A stretch of DNA of 64,000 nt, from positions 620,001 to 684,000 of the forward strand of contig NZ_CP009512.1 of assembly GCF_000970205.1 (NCBI RefSeq). The letters are read 5' to 3'. The notes beneath the pieces are model-generated. The model had not been told where the DNA came from. It did no database searches and worked only from the letters and a program-made list of their open reading frames with translations. Origin of the DNA: Methanosarcina mazei S-6 (GTDB lineage Archaea; Halobacteriota; Methanosarcinia; Methanosarcinales; Methanosarcinaceae). The position numbers were made by a program, and so were the translations under genes. Shown piece after piece: positions 28,532 through 36,809 of the stretch (positions within the stretch are counted from its first letter, which is position 1; each line of letters opens with the position of its first letter).

Positions 28532-29198
28532 TTTTATTCCCCCTTGTTTTACAGTATGTCCTCAATATATCGTATTTTCTATTGCTGTTTTATTCCATAA
28601 TACTATTTTCTAACCTTTCGAGCTGAAAAAAGCTATATCATAACCGTTCAAACTACTCGGGGAAGGAAAAACATTACTCTCATTACTGATAAAGATATTG
28701 AGCAAGCGGAGAATCCTGTACAGTTTTAAATTTCAGGTTTGTAGATTTTAAATTTCAGATTTGAAGATGCTGATTAGGATCTGCAGATGTGAGGTGCGAA
28801 TTTTATCTTAGAGACGGTTAAAAATAAAAGCAGGCGCGCAAACAATGATGCCGTTTTAAGAACGGAAGGTAATATGCTGATTAAGGATTCGTGCCGGCTT
28901 TCCGGAGAGTTGATGCAAGCGTTTTCTTCCGGAAACAATGAATGATAAGAAAATGTATAATTAAATGAGATCACTCATCAAGTCGAGTATTAAATGAGAT
29001 CACTCCTCACATCTTAAACGAGATCACCAATCAAGTAATGAGCCCGGTAGGAAGTCTGACTTAACCTCATTTTTGAAATCGGCTCAATAAGAAATATGGA
29101 ATGGATTCCTGTTGCAGGCGCTTTTACAGCTCCGGAATCCTTTCAAATATAGTTTATAAATAAACTGGTCTCAATAAATGTTTAAAAATATTGTTTGT
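28532..29198. other. intergenic region with 22-bp imperfect direct repeats
   Basis: There is no gene. Three imperfect copies of TTAAATGAGATCACTCATCA lie at 28961-29036. The upstream part shows two TTTTAAATTTCAG.TTTG copies near 28725-28760. A short minus frame at 28774-28974 is not supported. Confidence 0.5.
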
Positions 29199-29774
29199 TT
29201 AATCCTGCATAATTTCAGGGACTTCATAGGTAGCCAGGTAGTCCGGCCTCGAGTAGATTGACTCAGCCCAGGAAACAACTCCTTCTATCTCAGTAAACGA
29301 TACAGGGCGATACTCTGTAGCCTCCATTGAGATATTTATTGTTTTCCTTTCGCGGTCCACAAAGGGGTGCTTTTGAAGATCGTGGCTGTAATTGTGTGCG
29401 TGGATTATCCAGCCGTCAAAATCTTCCGGAGCATCTGCAGGGTTATGTACAAGGCAGAAGTGCCTGCCGCCAATGTCTACATTCACATAATCCAGCAGGA
29501 ATTCTATTTCGTCAGAGAAATCATAGTCTCCTTTTATAAATACAATATTTCCTGACAGACGTTTTAACCAGTAATCTATGTTTTTTGCGCTTTCTCCATA
29601 AGATATGTCGCCCAGGAAATAAACGATATCGTCAGAGCAAACGGTATCGTTCCAGTTCCTGAGCAACAATTTATTCATTTCTTCCACGTTCATAAATGGG
29701 CGATTGTTGCGCCTTATAATGTTGTTATATCCGAGGTATAGATCTGCTGCCACGTAGACTTCGGATTGACACAT
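29199..29774 (-). CDS. metallophosphoesterase-like protein with altered metal ligands
   Basis: The 191-aa calcineurin-fold protein follows the small archaeal/bacterial phosphoesterase pattern: ADLYLGYNNIIRRNNRPF, NWNDTVCSDDIVYFLGDISYG, LSGNIVFIKGDYDF, CLVHNPADAP, IIHAHNY and TINISMEATEYRPVS. Where the family has D-x-H, GH, GNHD and HGHxH, this protein has D-L-Y, GY, GDYD and HAHNY, so several metal-binding histidines are tyrosines. Activity is doubtful or altered. The start at 29774 (MCQSEVYV) has GGTGAT upstream; a longer frame to 29966 lacks family similarity. Confidence 0.8.
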   Translation of the reverse strand: MCQSEVYVAADLYLGYNNIIRRNNRPFMNVEEMNKLLLRNWNDTVCSDDIVYFLGDISYGESAKNIDYWLKRLSGNIVFIKGDYDFSDEIEFLLDYVNVDIGGRHFCLVHNPADAPEDFDGWIIHAHNYSHDLQKHPFVDRERKTINISMEATEYRPVSFTEIEGVVSWAESIYSRPDYLATYEVPEIMQD

Positions 29775-30350
29775 ACAGAGATCACCAGATATATAATGAT
29801 TTTTAATTATAAATAAAGATTTCATAATAAATTCCAGAATAAATATACAAACTTGAACTGTTTTGTCAAAACTGTACATAAGCCAGAATTCTGTTAGTGG
29901 ATGGAATGAATGCAAATTAATCCCTATAGAGCTGTAATTCAAAAACCGGGGTCGGATAAAAATCATATTTTTATTAACAGGATTTTTTTAATTCTATTGT
30001 GTTCTCAACTCTAAATATAAGTTTATTTTTTAAGTTCAGCTGGTTTTTTCAATTATTTCATTAAAAATAGACTTTAAAATGTATGAAATAAAAAAAGAAA
30101 AGAGCCTCGGGAGGGATTTGAACCTGGACCTTGTCAGTCTCAGGGACAAAGTAAATCAAAAAAATTAGAAATAAGCCTCAATTTATAATTTAAGACTCAA
30201 TTTTCCTTCTTTTAACTCCAAATTTATTTTATTTTTTCCAGTTGAAATAACGGTGGGAAACTGGGAAATCGTCTCATTCTGTTTTTTCTCTTAAATTTAC
30301 CATATTTTTTGAATTTATCCAAAAAATAAGGAAAAATTGTTATGTCTGTG
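29775..30350. other. intergenic region holding an att-like tRNA fragment
   Basis: No gene is seen. The region contains the left-most tRNA-Thr-like fragment (30091-30126) and AT-rich sequence on both sides. It marks the boundary between core genes and the accessory region. Confidence 0.5.
30091..30126. repeat. att-like direct repeat 1 (tRNA-Thr 3'-end fragment)
   Basis: These 36 bp are identical to 35111-35146. The core GCCTCGGGAGGGATTTGAAC corresponds to the acceptor 3' strand and T-arm of the intact tRNA-Thr at 54843, with two substitutions over 25 bp (C to A and C to T, both in the T-stem). It is too short to be a tRNA gene. Such displaced 3' ends are typical of integration at tRNA genes. 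Confidence 0.75.
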
Positions 30351-31286
30351 TTAATTAGCAGTCTTGACCTTCCCTGGCAACCTGATCCATGAACCCATGG
30401 TTTCGTCCCACTCGGGAGGATTGAACGTTGTGTGCCCACTGTCATGATAAAAAGTCAGTTCACCAAAATAGATTTTCTCGCCGACTACATAAAGATCAAC
30501 ACGTACATGCGGTATTCCTGCGGAGAGATTTTTTGCAATAGTCAGCATTTCTTTCAGGACAACCGGTTTCTCAACTTTTGTCTCAGGTGATGTTGGATAC
30601 AGGATCGACATTGGGACATATTCCCACGAGGGAGTGTAAATATTCCTTTGATGATTATCCGTGAACCTGTTGAAATCCACATGAATCAGTTTCGGCACAC
30701 CATCGAAACAAAATATTTTGTAATCCTTCAATTCATACCCGGACTCATCTACAATGTATTTCTGGGCGATAACACGCGGTTTTACATCTTTATATGGCCA
30801 TTCACGTCCCGAATAATAATAATTACGGTGAAGGGCTGCATTTAGTTTTTTAATTGCCTTATTCCGGGAAAATGTTTCTTTATCTGTACAGATCACGCAA
30901 CATCCTGAGTCATGAGTGGGTTTAAGAACAAATTGATCCGGCAGTTTATCAAACTCGATATCATCTGCACTATCCCATATTCCCAGTAGAGGTATCAAAT
31001 ACTTTTTACCAATTTTTTTGGATACGTATTGATAGACTTCATACTTGTCCACCATTTGCGAATAGACGGGATCTCTATCATATAATTTAAGCCACTGGAG
31101 TTTTTCATTATATGTAACCGGATTGTCCAGATCAAGTTTTTTGCCGTGGCGGGCTTTAAAATCAATTTCTAAAAGTGTTTTGTCCGGCAACCATTTTAAC
31201 AATCCATAATAATTCATGGCAGAAATAATCATCAGTGGATGTGTCATCGATTTTTTAGCATACTTGATAAATTCATGCTTTTTCAT
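30351..31286 (-). CDS. ATP-grasp protein of TupA type
   Basis: The 311-aa protein has the opening of polysaccharide-modifying ATP-grasp proteins (FKARHGKKLDLDNPVTYNEKLQWLKLYDRDP, then DKYEVYQYVSKKIGKKYLIPLLG). Next come FVLKPTHDSGCCVIC (nucleotide-binding strand and loop), YELKDYKIFCFDGVPKLI and VRVDLYVVGEKIYFGELTFYHDSG (metal-binding acidic residues). These TupA-like proteins occur in cell-surface glycan clusters, where they form amide bonds between amino acids and sugars. No glycosyltransferase neighbour is present here, so it may be an orphan brought in with the island. Confidence 0.8.
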   Translation of the reverse strand: MKKHEFIKYAKKSMTHPLMIISAMNYYGLLKWLPDKTLLEIDFKARHGKKLDLDNPVTYNEKLQWLKLYDRDPVYSQMVDKYEVYQYVSKKIGKKYLIPLLGIWDSADDIEFDKLPDQFVLKPTHDSGCCVICTDKETFSRNKAIKKLNAALHRNYYYSGREWPYKDVKPRVIAQKYIVDESGYELKDYKIFCFDGVPKLIHVDFNRFTDNHQRNIYTPSWEYVPMSILYPTSPETKVEKPVVLKEMLTIAKNLSAGIPHVRVDLYVVGEKIYFGELTFYHDSGHTTFNPPEWDETMGSWIRLPGKVKTAN

Positions 31287-31819
31287 ATCATTCCACTCCT
31301 TAAATGGAGGGTCATTTCGGTGTCTTTAGACTTTCCAAGATACTTAATTTAGGCATCACACGTATATAGATTACGGCCATTAAATTTCTAAAAAATCATA
31401 TGTGGGGGTGAACTCATAAAATATCTTCCTGAAATTATTAACCTCCCTCTTAATCGCGAACATATCCCAAATTTTAATAAGTACAAATGAACTCGGCAGC
31501 AAGAAACTCGAATTAATTCTTGATGCATAAACTATTGACGGTCCATTGAAGGGCAGTATTCGGAGCTTAAACTGCAACCTTGATTTCTGAAAAACTTCTG
31601 CTTAAAGTTTCTACAAGATATAGATGAACTCTAATAATGAAAATACTGAATTAAGTGACAACAGATTAAAATATCAATATTTTTAAATATCTGTTTTGAT
31701 ATAAACAATATATGGGCCTGGAAAATAGGTGATACTTAAGTGAAAAACGGGGAAACTAATACCTTTTAAGGGCTTGACAAGAGATTTTTTGAGAATCTAT
31801 CTGGAATAGAGGCGACATA
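31287..31819. other. intergenic region between divergent genes
   Basis: This is the divergent promoter region of the ATP-grasp gene and the zinc-ribbon gene. A minus-strand frame at 31380-31577 (65 aa) has no recognisable family and is not called. TTTTTAAATATCTG near 31680 and GATATAAACAATATATGG near 31696 are AT-rich promoter-like tracts. Confidence 0.4.
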
Positions 31820-32185
31820 ATGAAGGGAGGCGAAAAAATAAAAGAATTTTGTAATATTTGCGGTCGGGAACTGATGGAGGACGTGCTGGTAGTGGATACC
31901 AGCCAGGACATGAAACCAATAAAATTCCAGGACGTTCACGGGGATAAGTCCGATCTGATATGTATAGAGTGTGCAGCTGACTCGGTTGAGAATCCACCCT
32001 TCTTATGTTCGAGATGCGGTCAGCCGGTAGAATTCGGTGAGCACTTCTATATGTTAAGGATGGGAATCGTAAAGCCGGGCTGTCTCAAAGTGGACTTTAA
32101 AGAGGTATCCCCCGACGATAAGTGTATATGTCTTACGTGCTTTGAAGAGTTTATGAACCCTGAAGCTGAAGAAGAGGGAGACTGA
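31820..32185 (+). CDS. small multi-zinc-ribbon protein
   Basis: The 121-aa protein contains four CxxC knuckles: FCNICGRE (residues 10-17), ICIECAAD, LCSRCGQP and CLTCFEE, so it could bind two zinc ions. The acidic C-terminus reads NPEAEEEGD. Paired CxxC knuckles of this type are common in archaeal adaptors and nucleic-acid-binding proteins, but I do not recognise the family. GAGGCGA precedes the ATG. It lies alone between the ATP-grasp gene and the TnpB element. Confidence 0.65.
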   Translation: MKGGEKIKEFCNICGRELMEDVLVVDTSQDMKPIKFQDVHGDKSDLICIECAADSVENPPFLCSRCGQPVEFGEHFYMLRMGIVKPGCLKVDFKEVSPDDKCICLTCFEEFMNPEAEEEGD

Positions 32186-32336
32186 ACAGGCATCTCTAAA
32201 CTTTGTTCCCTGGTTCACCCTTATTTTTAATACTCAGGCAAATCAGGGTTAAGTTCGAGATCTTCTGGGCATGAAAATGCAGAACTTAAAAATCAGTTCT
32301 GTTTATTTACTTTTTTCTTTTTTTTATTTCTATTAA

Positions 32337-32475
32337 TTGACTTCTTCTTTTTATTTTTATTAATTGACTTCTTCTTTTTATTTTTATTAATTGACTTCTT
32401 CTTTTTATTTTTATTAATTGACTTCTTCTTTTTATTTTTATTAATTGACTTCTTCTTCTTCTTCTTCTTTTTAGT
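32337..32475. repeat. 27-bp pyrimidine-rich tandem repeat
   Basis: Four complete 27-bp units beginning TTGACTTCTTCTTTTTATTT (starts at 32337, 32364, 32391 and 32418) are followed by a fifth, expanded unit with extra CTT triplets. It lies downstream of the zinc-ribbon gene and gives its transcript many U-tracts. Confidence 0.93.
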
Positions 32476-32639
32476 TTTATTAAACTTTTTCTTCTTTTCA
32501 GCCCTCTTGGTTGGTTTTTCTTTCCCTACTCTTTTTTAGCTTTTTTTCTTCTTTTCTTTTTCCCAGCCCTGTTGTTTTCTCTGTCCTTTATTTTTTATAT
32601 TTACAGGTTAACCTTATTCATAGAAAGAAGGCAGGAAAC

Positions 32640-33862
32640 CCCTAAGTCTTTAGCTTAGGGAGTAATGCCGTTAACTTCCCGCTTTTACACTTCCTTCAAG
32701 TATATAATCTATTGGCATTAATACATGAATGTGGATAGAACGATTAAACTTAAACTCAGTGTTTCTGAGGAAGATAAAGAATACCTCAAAAAAACCATTA
32801 CTCTTTTTAACACTGTGTTTAACGAAGTCGCTAAATATGGCTTTGAACACAAAACCCACAGCAAGGTATCTATCCATCACGCTACCTATAAAGACATCCG
32901 AGAAAAGTATCCAGAACTCCCTTCTTCTCTTGTTCAAGGTGCAAGAGACATCGCGTGTGAGGCTCTTAAAGGAGTTGAACTTAAACTCCTTCCAGTAGCC
33001 AAACCATTCTCTTCCATTAGATATAATCAGAGGGTAATTACCTATTACCTGCAATACGGGAGAGTGAGCATTGCTACTATTAATGGAAGAGTTAAAGCGA
33101 CTTTCAATATTCCTGGATATTATCAAGAGTATGTTAATTGGGAAGTCAGAAGTTCTACTTTGAAATATGATGCCATTAAAGGTGCTTTTTTTCTGCATGT
33201 AATTTTCAGAACAGAATCTCCTGAACCATCTGGAAATAAAGTTCTCGGAATTGATAGAGGTATCGTGAATATTGCAGTTTGCTCTAACAATGTTTTCTTT
33301 AATGGAAATCAGATTAAAAATGTTAGAGGCAAATATGCACATCTCCGTAAACAATTGCAGTCCAAAGGCACTAAGTCGGCTAAACGTCTTCTTCGGAAGA
33401 TCAGTCGAAAAGAAAGACGGTTCGTGACTGATACTAATCACTGCATCTCGAAAACCATTGTTAATATGCCCTTTGACATCTTTGCACTCGAAGATCTGAC
33501 AAGCATTAGAGTTCAGAACCGGAAGGGTAAAGCCTTCAACCGGAAGCTTAATTCTTGGGCTTTCTATCAGCTTGCTCAGTTCCTTGAGTACAAAGTGGAA
33601 ACTCTTGGTAAGAGAGTTATCTATGTTGATCCTCGTTTCTCTTCTCAGAAATGCTCCAAATGTGGAGATATTCGGAAGAGTAACCGGAACGGTAGTTCTT
33701 ACCATTGTAGAGATTGTGGTTTTCAGATACATGCTGATCTTAATGCCGCTTTGAACATTGCTCAAGCAGGTATATCTTGCCTGAGTAGGGTTTCTGTCAA
33801 TAACCCAAACGTAGCAACCATTTAACGGTTAGTTACAAGCCCCTGAGTCTTTAGCTCAGGGG
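32640..33862 (+). mobile_element. TnpB-only IS605-type (IS1341-like) element
   Basis: Two hairpins with the same loop TCTTTAG bracket one tnpB gene: CCCTAAG/CTTAGGG at 32640-32660 and CCCCTGAG/CTCAGGGG at 33840-33862. There is no tnpA. Elements of this type depend on a TnpA acting in trans. The 3' part of tnpB and the right end usually encode the guide (omega) RNA, with the guide reading into flanking DNA after the right end. Confidence 0.8.
32725..33825 (+). CDS. tnpB: TnpB RNA-guided nuclease
   Basis: At 366 aa this TnpB is near full length. RuvC-like catalytic residues are visible as D in VLGIDRGIVNIAV (near residue 176), E in FALEDLTSI (near 256) and D in IHADLNAALNIA (near 338). The zinc finger CSKCG...CRDCG lies near 310-333. 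TnpB proteins are omega-RNA-guided DNA nucleases, ancestors of Cas12. No stop or frameshift interrupts the frame, so it may be functional even though the element lacks its own transposase. Starts at ATG 32725. Confidence 0.93.
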   Translation: MNVDRTIKLKLSVSEEDKEYLKKTITLFNTVFNEVAKYGFEHKTHSKVSIHHATYKDIREKYPELPSSLVQGARDIACEALKGVELKLLPVAKPFSSIRYNQRVITYYLQYGRVSIATINGRVKATFNIPGYYQEYVNWEVRSSTLKYDAIKGAFFLHVIFRTESPEPSGNKVLGIDRGIVNIAVCSNNVFFNGNQIKNVRGKYAHLRKQLQSKGTKSAKRLLRKISRKERRFVTDTNHCISKTIVNMPFDIFALEDLTSIRVQNRKGKAFNRKLNSWAFYQLAQFLEYKVETLGKRVIYVDPRFSSQKCSKCGDIRKSNRNGSSYHCRDCGFQIHADLNAALNIAQAGISCLSRVSVNNPNVATI

Positions 33863-34063
33863 TAATTGACTTCTCAATTCTACCGCACGAGTTCTGCACT
33901 AAAGGCCTGAGGAGCTTTTATATTTCAGGAAAACTCCAGAAAGTTCCGGGAACTGGCTAAAAAAAGGAAATAGAAAACGATCAGATTCAGAAACATTATA
34001 AAGAATCAGATGTTTATACCTGAATAGTTTTTGATTAATATACATGTTTCCGGTGTTCACAAT

Positions 34064-34996
34064 ATGGGTTTGGTTGACTTTTTTAAAAATAAAGTAAAAC
34101 ACTCTCAAAAATCCCCCAAATTGAATTATTCTACAAACGGCACTTCTATATCAATAGGTGAGTTTACAGGGGAATATCATCAGTCATCAAAAGGTAGGTT
34201 CATTTTAGCGTGGAAAAGTTCAGGTGACAACGGAAAATACATTTTGCTGGATCGAGGGAAGATAAAACTTCAGGCTAAGATGAGGCACCCTGATAATGGA
34301 ATGGTTTCAAACTCGGGAGTGTTTATACTCAGCGACCTGACCTCCAAGGGCATGTATGGCGTATTCCACGTAATTAATTCTGATGGAGAAACTCTGATAA
34401 AACAAAGGTGCAGGGCAAATCTGGGTTCTGCCGGAATTTCAGATGATGGGCGTTTTGCTGTTTGTCAGGCTCTGGAAAGTACCAGCAAGTCGGATAGCTG
34501 CAAACTTTTTTTCTTTGATATAAAGAACAGAAAACTATTGTGGAAAAAAGTGCCTGAAACTATAGGAGCCGAGCTTAACTGGGCAAAAAGCTACCGTTTT
34601 GATACTAAAAGAAAAGCCCTGTATCTGATACACGATAAGAATAGGACTTACCGCTACACCTTCGAAGGGACTTTCCTTGATTCTAAACTATACTGGCATG
34701 ACTGCATCAATTCTGGAAATGATATCGAATTTCTTGAAGCACTTAATGGGTTAAAATCAGAGCTCTCTGAAAGTACCGACCCTCAAGAGTATGTTGACCT
34801 TATAGTTCCTCTGGAAAAAGGATTGAAAAGGTTCTCTGACAGGGATACCAGGTCAAAAATCCACAGGGTTCTGGGGGAAATATCCCTTTTGCAGGGAAAT
34901 AATGCAGAAGCGATAAAGCATTTTGAAACCGCATTGAAACTTAATCCCAGGGCGGGAGTGAAGAGGACACTCGAAAAATTAAAGAAAATTGGTTAA
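34064..34996 (+). CDS. beta-strand-rich protein with C-terminal TPR
   Basis: The 310-aa protein starts MGLVDFFKNKVKHS. Residues 35-225 consist of short repeated strands resembling a partial beta-propeller (ISIGEFTGEYHQSSKGRFILAW, GVFILSDLTSKGMYGVFHVINSDGE, AGISDDGRFAVCQALE). Residues 270-310 form a TPR-like helix pair (SKIHRVLGEISLLQGNNAEAIKHFETALKLNPRAG). It is probably a protein-interaction scaffold. A longer start at 34031 is possible but lacks a ribosome site. It sits between the TnpB element and the att-like repeat. Confidence 0.6.
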   Translation: MGLVDFFKNKVKHSQKSPKLNYSTNGTSISIGEFTGEYHQSSKGRFILAWKSSGDNGKYILLDRGKIKLQAKMRHPDNGMVSNSGVFILSDLTSKGMYGVFHVINSDGETLIKQRCRANLGSAGISDDGRFAVCQALESTSKSDSCKLFFFDIKNRKLLWKKVPETIGAELNWAKSYRFDTKRKALYLIHDKNRTYRYTFEGTFLDSKLYWHDCINSGNDIEFLEALNGLKSELSESTDPQEYVDLIVPLEKGLKRFSDRDTRSKIHRVLGEISLLQGNNAEAIKHFETALKLNPRAGVKRTLEKLKKIG

Positions 34997-35110
34997 TCTG
35001 ACAGTGTTATATTGGAGTGTACGAACGAGAATTAAATTTCATTTTTTGAATTTATGAGATTTTTCCACTAAAAAATACTCTCGAAGTCTGATCCTTTAAT
35101 ATGAAAAACA

Positions 35111-35146
35111 AAAAAAGAAAAGAGCCTCGGGAGGGATTTGAACCTG
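35111..35146. repeat. att-like direct repeat 2 (tRNA-Thr 3'-end fragment)
   Basis: Identical over 36 bp to 30091-30126 and ending 91 bp before the recombinase gene. It is the expected displaced attachment site for the 35.1-54.8 kb island, whose other end would be the intact tRNA-Thr at 54843. Confidence 0.75.
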
Positions 35147-35237
35147 CTTACTGCTATCGATTTGGGCTTCAGATATCAACTCGTATGTAGGGATTTGATA
35201 ACCTCCACACAACGAAATCGAGAGGAGGGGCCTGCAT

Positions 35238-36185
35238 ATGCCAAAAAAAGAACGGGAACTGTACGGCCTAGATATAGAACATCGAATATCACAACTGCAA
35301 AAATGCGAAATGTCTAAAAAAAATAAAGAGATAATTCTAACTTTTCTTGAAGAGCTGTACGCTCAAGGAATGACAGACCACAGGGTCGCTAAATACATCT
35401 CCAGTATGAAAAGAATATTCTTGGATATAGGAAAAGACTTCGATACCGTAACAGAGCAGGATCTCAAAAGGTATGTCGGAAAGCTGGAGAGATCGGATCT
35501 GAAAGACTGGACTAAGCATGATCGAAAAATAATTCTACGCATTATCTACAAATGGCAATTCGGGAAAGAGCTCACATGGGTGCACACAAAAATACCGCGC
35601 CATAAACGGAAGCTCCCAACCGAACTTATTACTGAAGATGAAGTGCAGAGAATGATAGGGCAGGCATGGAACCCACGAGACCGAGCCATGATCGCACTAC
35701 TGTGGGATGCAGGGCTGAGGATAGGAGAACTTGCCAGCATGAAAATTGGATCATTTCAACCTGACGAAAAAGGTGCAGTAATATTCATCTCAGGAAAAAC
35801 AGGCATGAGGAGAATAAGAACCGTATTCTCGGTCCCGTACATGCTGGCATGGATAGAGAAACACCCTGAAAAAGAGAACCCACATGCACCTCTATGGATC
35901 GTCATCGGAAAGCGGGATGGAAAGTGGGAAACTGTAACATACTACACTATACGGTCACAGCTGCAGAAAATTGCCACACGAGCTGGAGTTAAAAAAAATG
36001 TCAATCCACATCAGTTCCGACATTCCAGGGCAACGTACATGGCATCATACATGACCCCATCCCAGCTATGCACCTACTTTGGATGGACACCTGATTCCGA
36101 TATGCCTGGAGTATACGTTCACCTATCAGGTACGGATCTAGATGATATCGTTTTCAAGGCTAACGGTACACGAAATATAGAGTAA
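35238..36185 (+). CDS. tyrosine recombinase / integrase
   Basis: This 315-aa integrase of the XerC/phage type has an N-terminal SAM-like core-binding domain (LTFLEELYAQGMTDHRVAKYISSMKRI). Its catalytic domain contains ALLWDAGLRIGELASMKIG (first Arg), HQFRHSRATYMA (H-x-x-R) and the nucleophile region MPGVYVHLSG (Tyr). It presumably catalyses integration at the tRNA-Thr end lying 91 bp upstream. GAGGAGGGG precedes the ATG. A 23-bp periodic repeat array follows the gene. Confidence 0.93.
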   Translation: MPKKERELYGLDIEHRISQLQKCEMSKKNKEIILTFLEELYAQGMTDHRVAKYISSMKRIFLDIGKDFDTVTEQDLKRYVGKLERSDLKDWTKHDRKIILRIIYKWQFGKELTWVHTKIPRHKRKLPTELITEDEVQRMIGQAWNPRDRAMIALLWDAGLRIGELASMKIGSFQPDEKGAVIFISGKTGMRRIRTVFSVPYMLAWIEKHPEKENPHAPLWIVIGKRDGKWETVTYYTIRSQLQKIATRAGVKKNVNPHQFRHSRATYMASYMTPSQLCTYFGWTPDSDMPGVYVHLSGTDLDDIVFKANGTRNIE

Positions 36186-36238
36186 TTCATACTATAGTTC
36201 AGGAAGCCACACCAGCAACGGATCAGAGGAAAATAATG

Positions 36239-36445
36239 GATGTCCTAGCAAGATGATACGGGATGCCTCATCAACAAAAACTGGGATGCCGTAACTAATG
36301 AGAACAAGAATGCCCTAGGAATGAACCAAGGATGCCCCATGAGATGAACCAGGGATGCCCTAGGAAATGAACCAAAGATGCTCATGATAACTGATCATAG
36401 ATGCCGTAACTGACAAGAATGGGACGTCTTAGAAAATAACTGCAT
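36239..36445. repeat. degenerate array with 23-bp period after the integrase gene
   Basis: The word GATGCC or a close variant (GATGTCC, AATGCCC, GATGCTC, GACGTCT) recurs at 36239, 36262, 36285, 36309, 36331, 36354, 36377, 36400 and 36423: nine times with spacings of 22-24, mostly 23 bp. Second-half similarity (TGAACCA) is clear in four units. The period is not a multiple of three and the frames are closed, so it is not coding. Possible arm-type recombinase binding sites or an old minisatellite. Confidence 0.75.
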
Positions 36446-36455
36446 GAATTACCGA

Positions 36456-36809
36456 TTAGAAAGAAAGGTTAATTTTGTCACCTTGGGATTTCATAAATTT
36501 CAACGCAAATAATCCATCCTCTGTGATCATATACTCTTTTTCCTTTTTGCTTCCTTTTTTATATCCTTCCTCAACTAGGCCCCACTCAATTAGGCTTGAG
36601 ATTAGTTTTGTAAGAACCCCACCAGTTAGTTTTCGCTCATCTTTTCCTTTTAGTTCCCTTACTGGTTTATATTCATCTTTAAGTTTTTTGAAAAGTTGGA
36701 TTCTTGAAAGCTTGTTTTCAGGAGACCTTTTGAGGATTTCAAGTATATTGACATAATTCCTATTTGATGATAAACCCAGAAAGTAACATTTTAGCCATTT
36801 AGAAGACAT
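36456..36809 (-). CDS. winged-helix protein at the end of the CBASS operon
   Basis: The 117-aa protein looks like a winged helix: NYVNILEILKRSPENKLSRIQLFKKL, LTGGVLTKLISSLIEWGLVEEGYKKGSKKEKEYMITEDGLFALKF. This is the shape of a MarR/PadR-like or replication-type wHTH. Its start overlaps the 3' end of cap4 by 19 bp, so it is the fifth gene of the operon. Extra transcription factors are not a fixed part of CBASS operons; autoregulation is a reasonable guess. The family is not recognised beyond the fold. Confidence 0.65.
   Translation of the reverse strand: MSSKWLKCYFLGLSSNRNYVNILEILKRSPENKLSRIQLFKKLKDEYKPVRELKGKDERKLTGGVLTKLISSLIEWGLVEEGYKKGSKKEKEYMITEDGLFALKFMKSQGDKINLSF

Noticed and set aside
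30101-30150. tRNA gene at the first tRNA-like fragment
   Set aside because: Only the T-arm and acceptor 3' strand are present; no anticodon arm follows.
31380-31577. 65-aa minus-strand frame upstream of the ATP-grasp gene
   Set aside because: TTG start only, no family and no ribosome site.
32671-33765. Long minus-strand frame of 364 codons over tnpB
   Set aside because: It is the antisense shadow of an intact TnpB gene with catalytic motifs on the plus strand.
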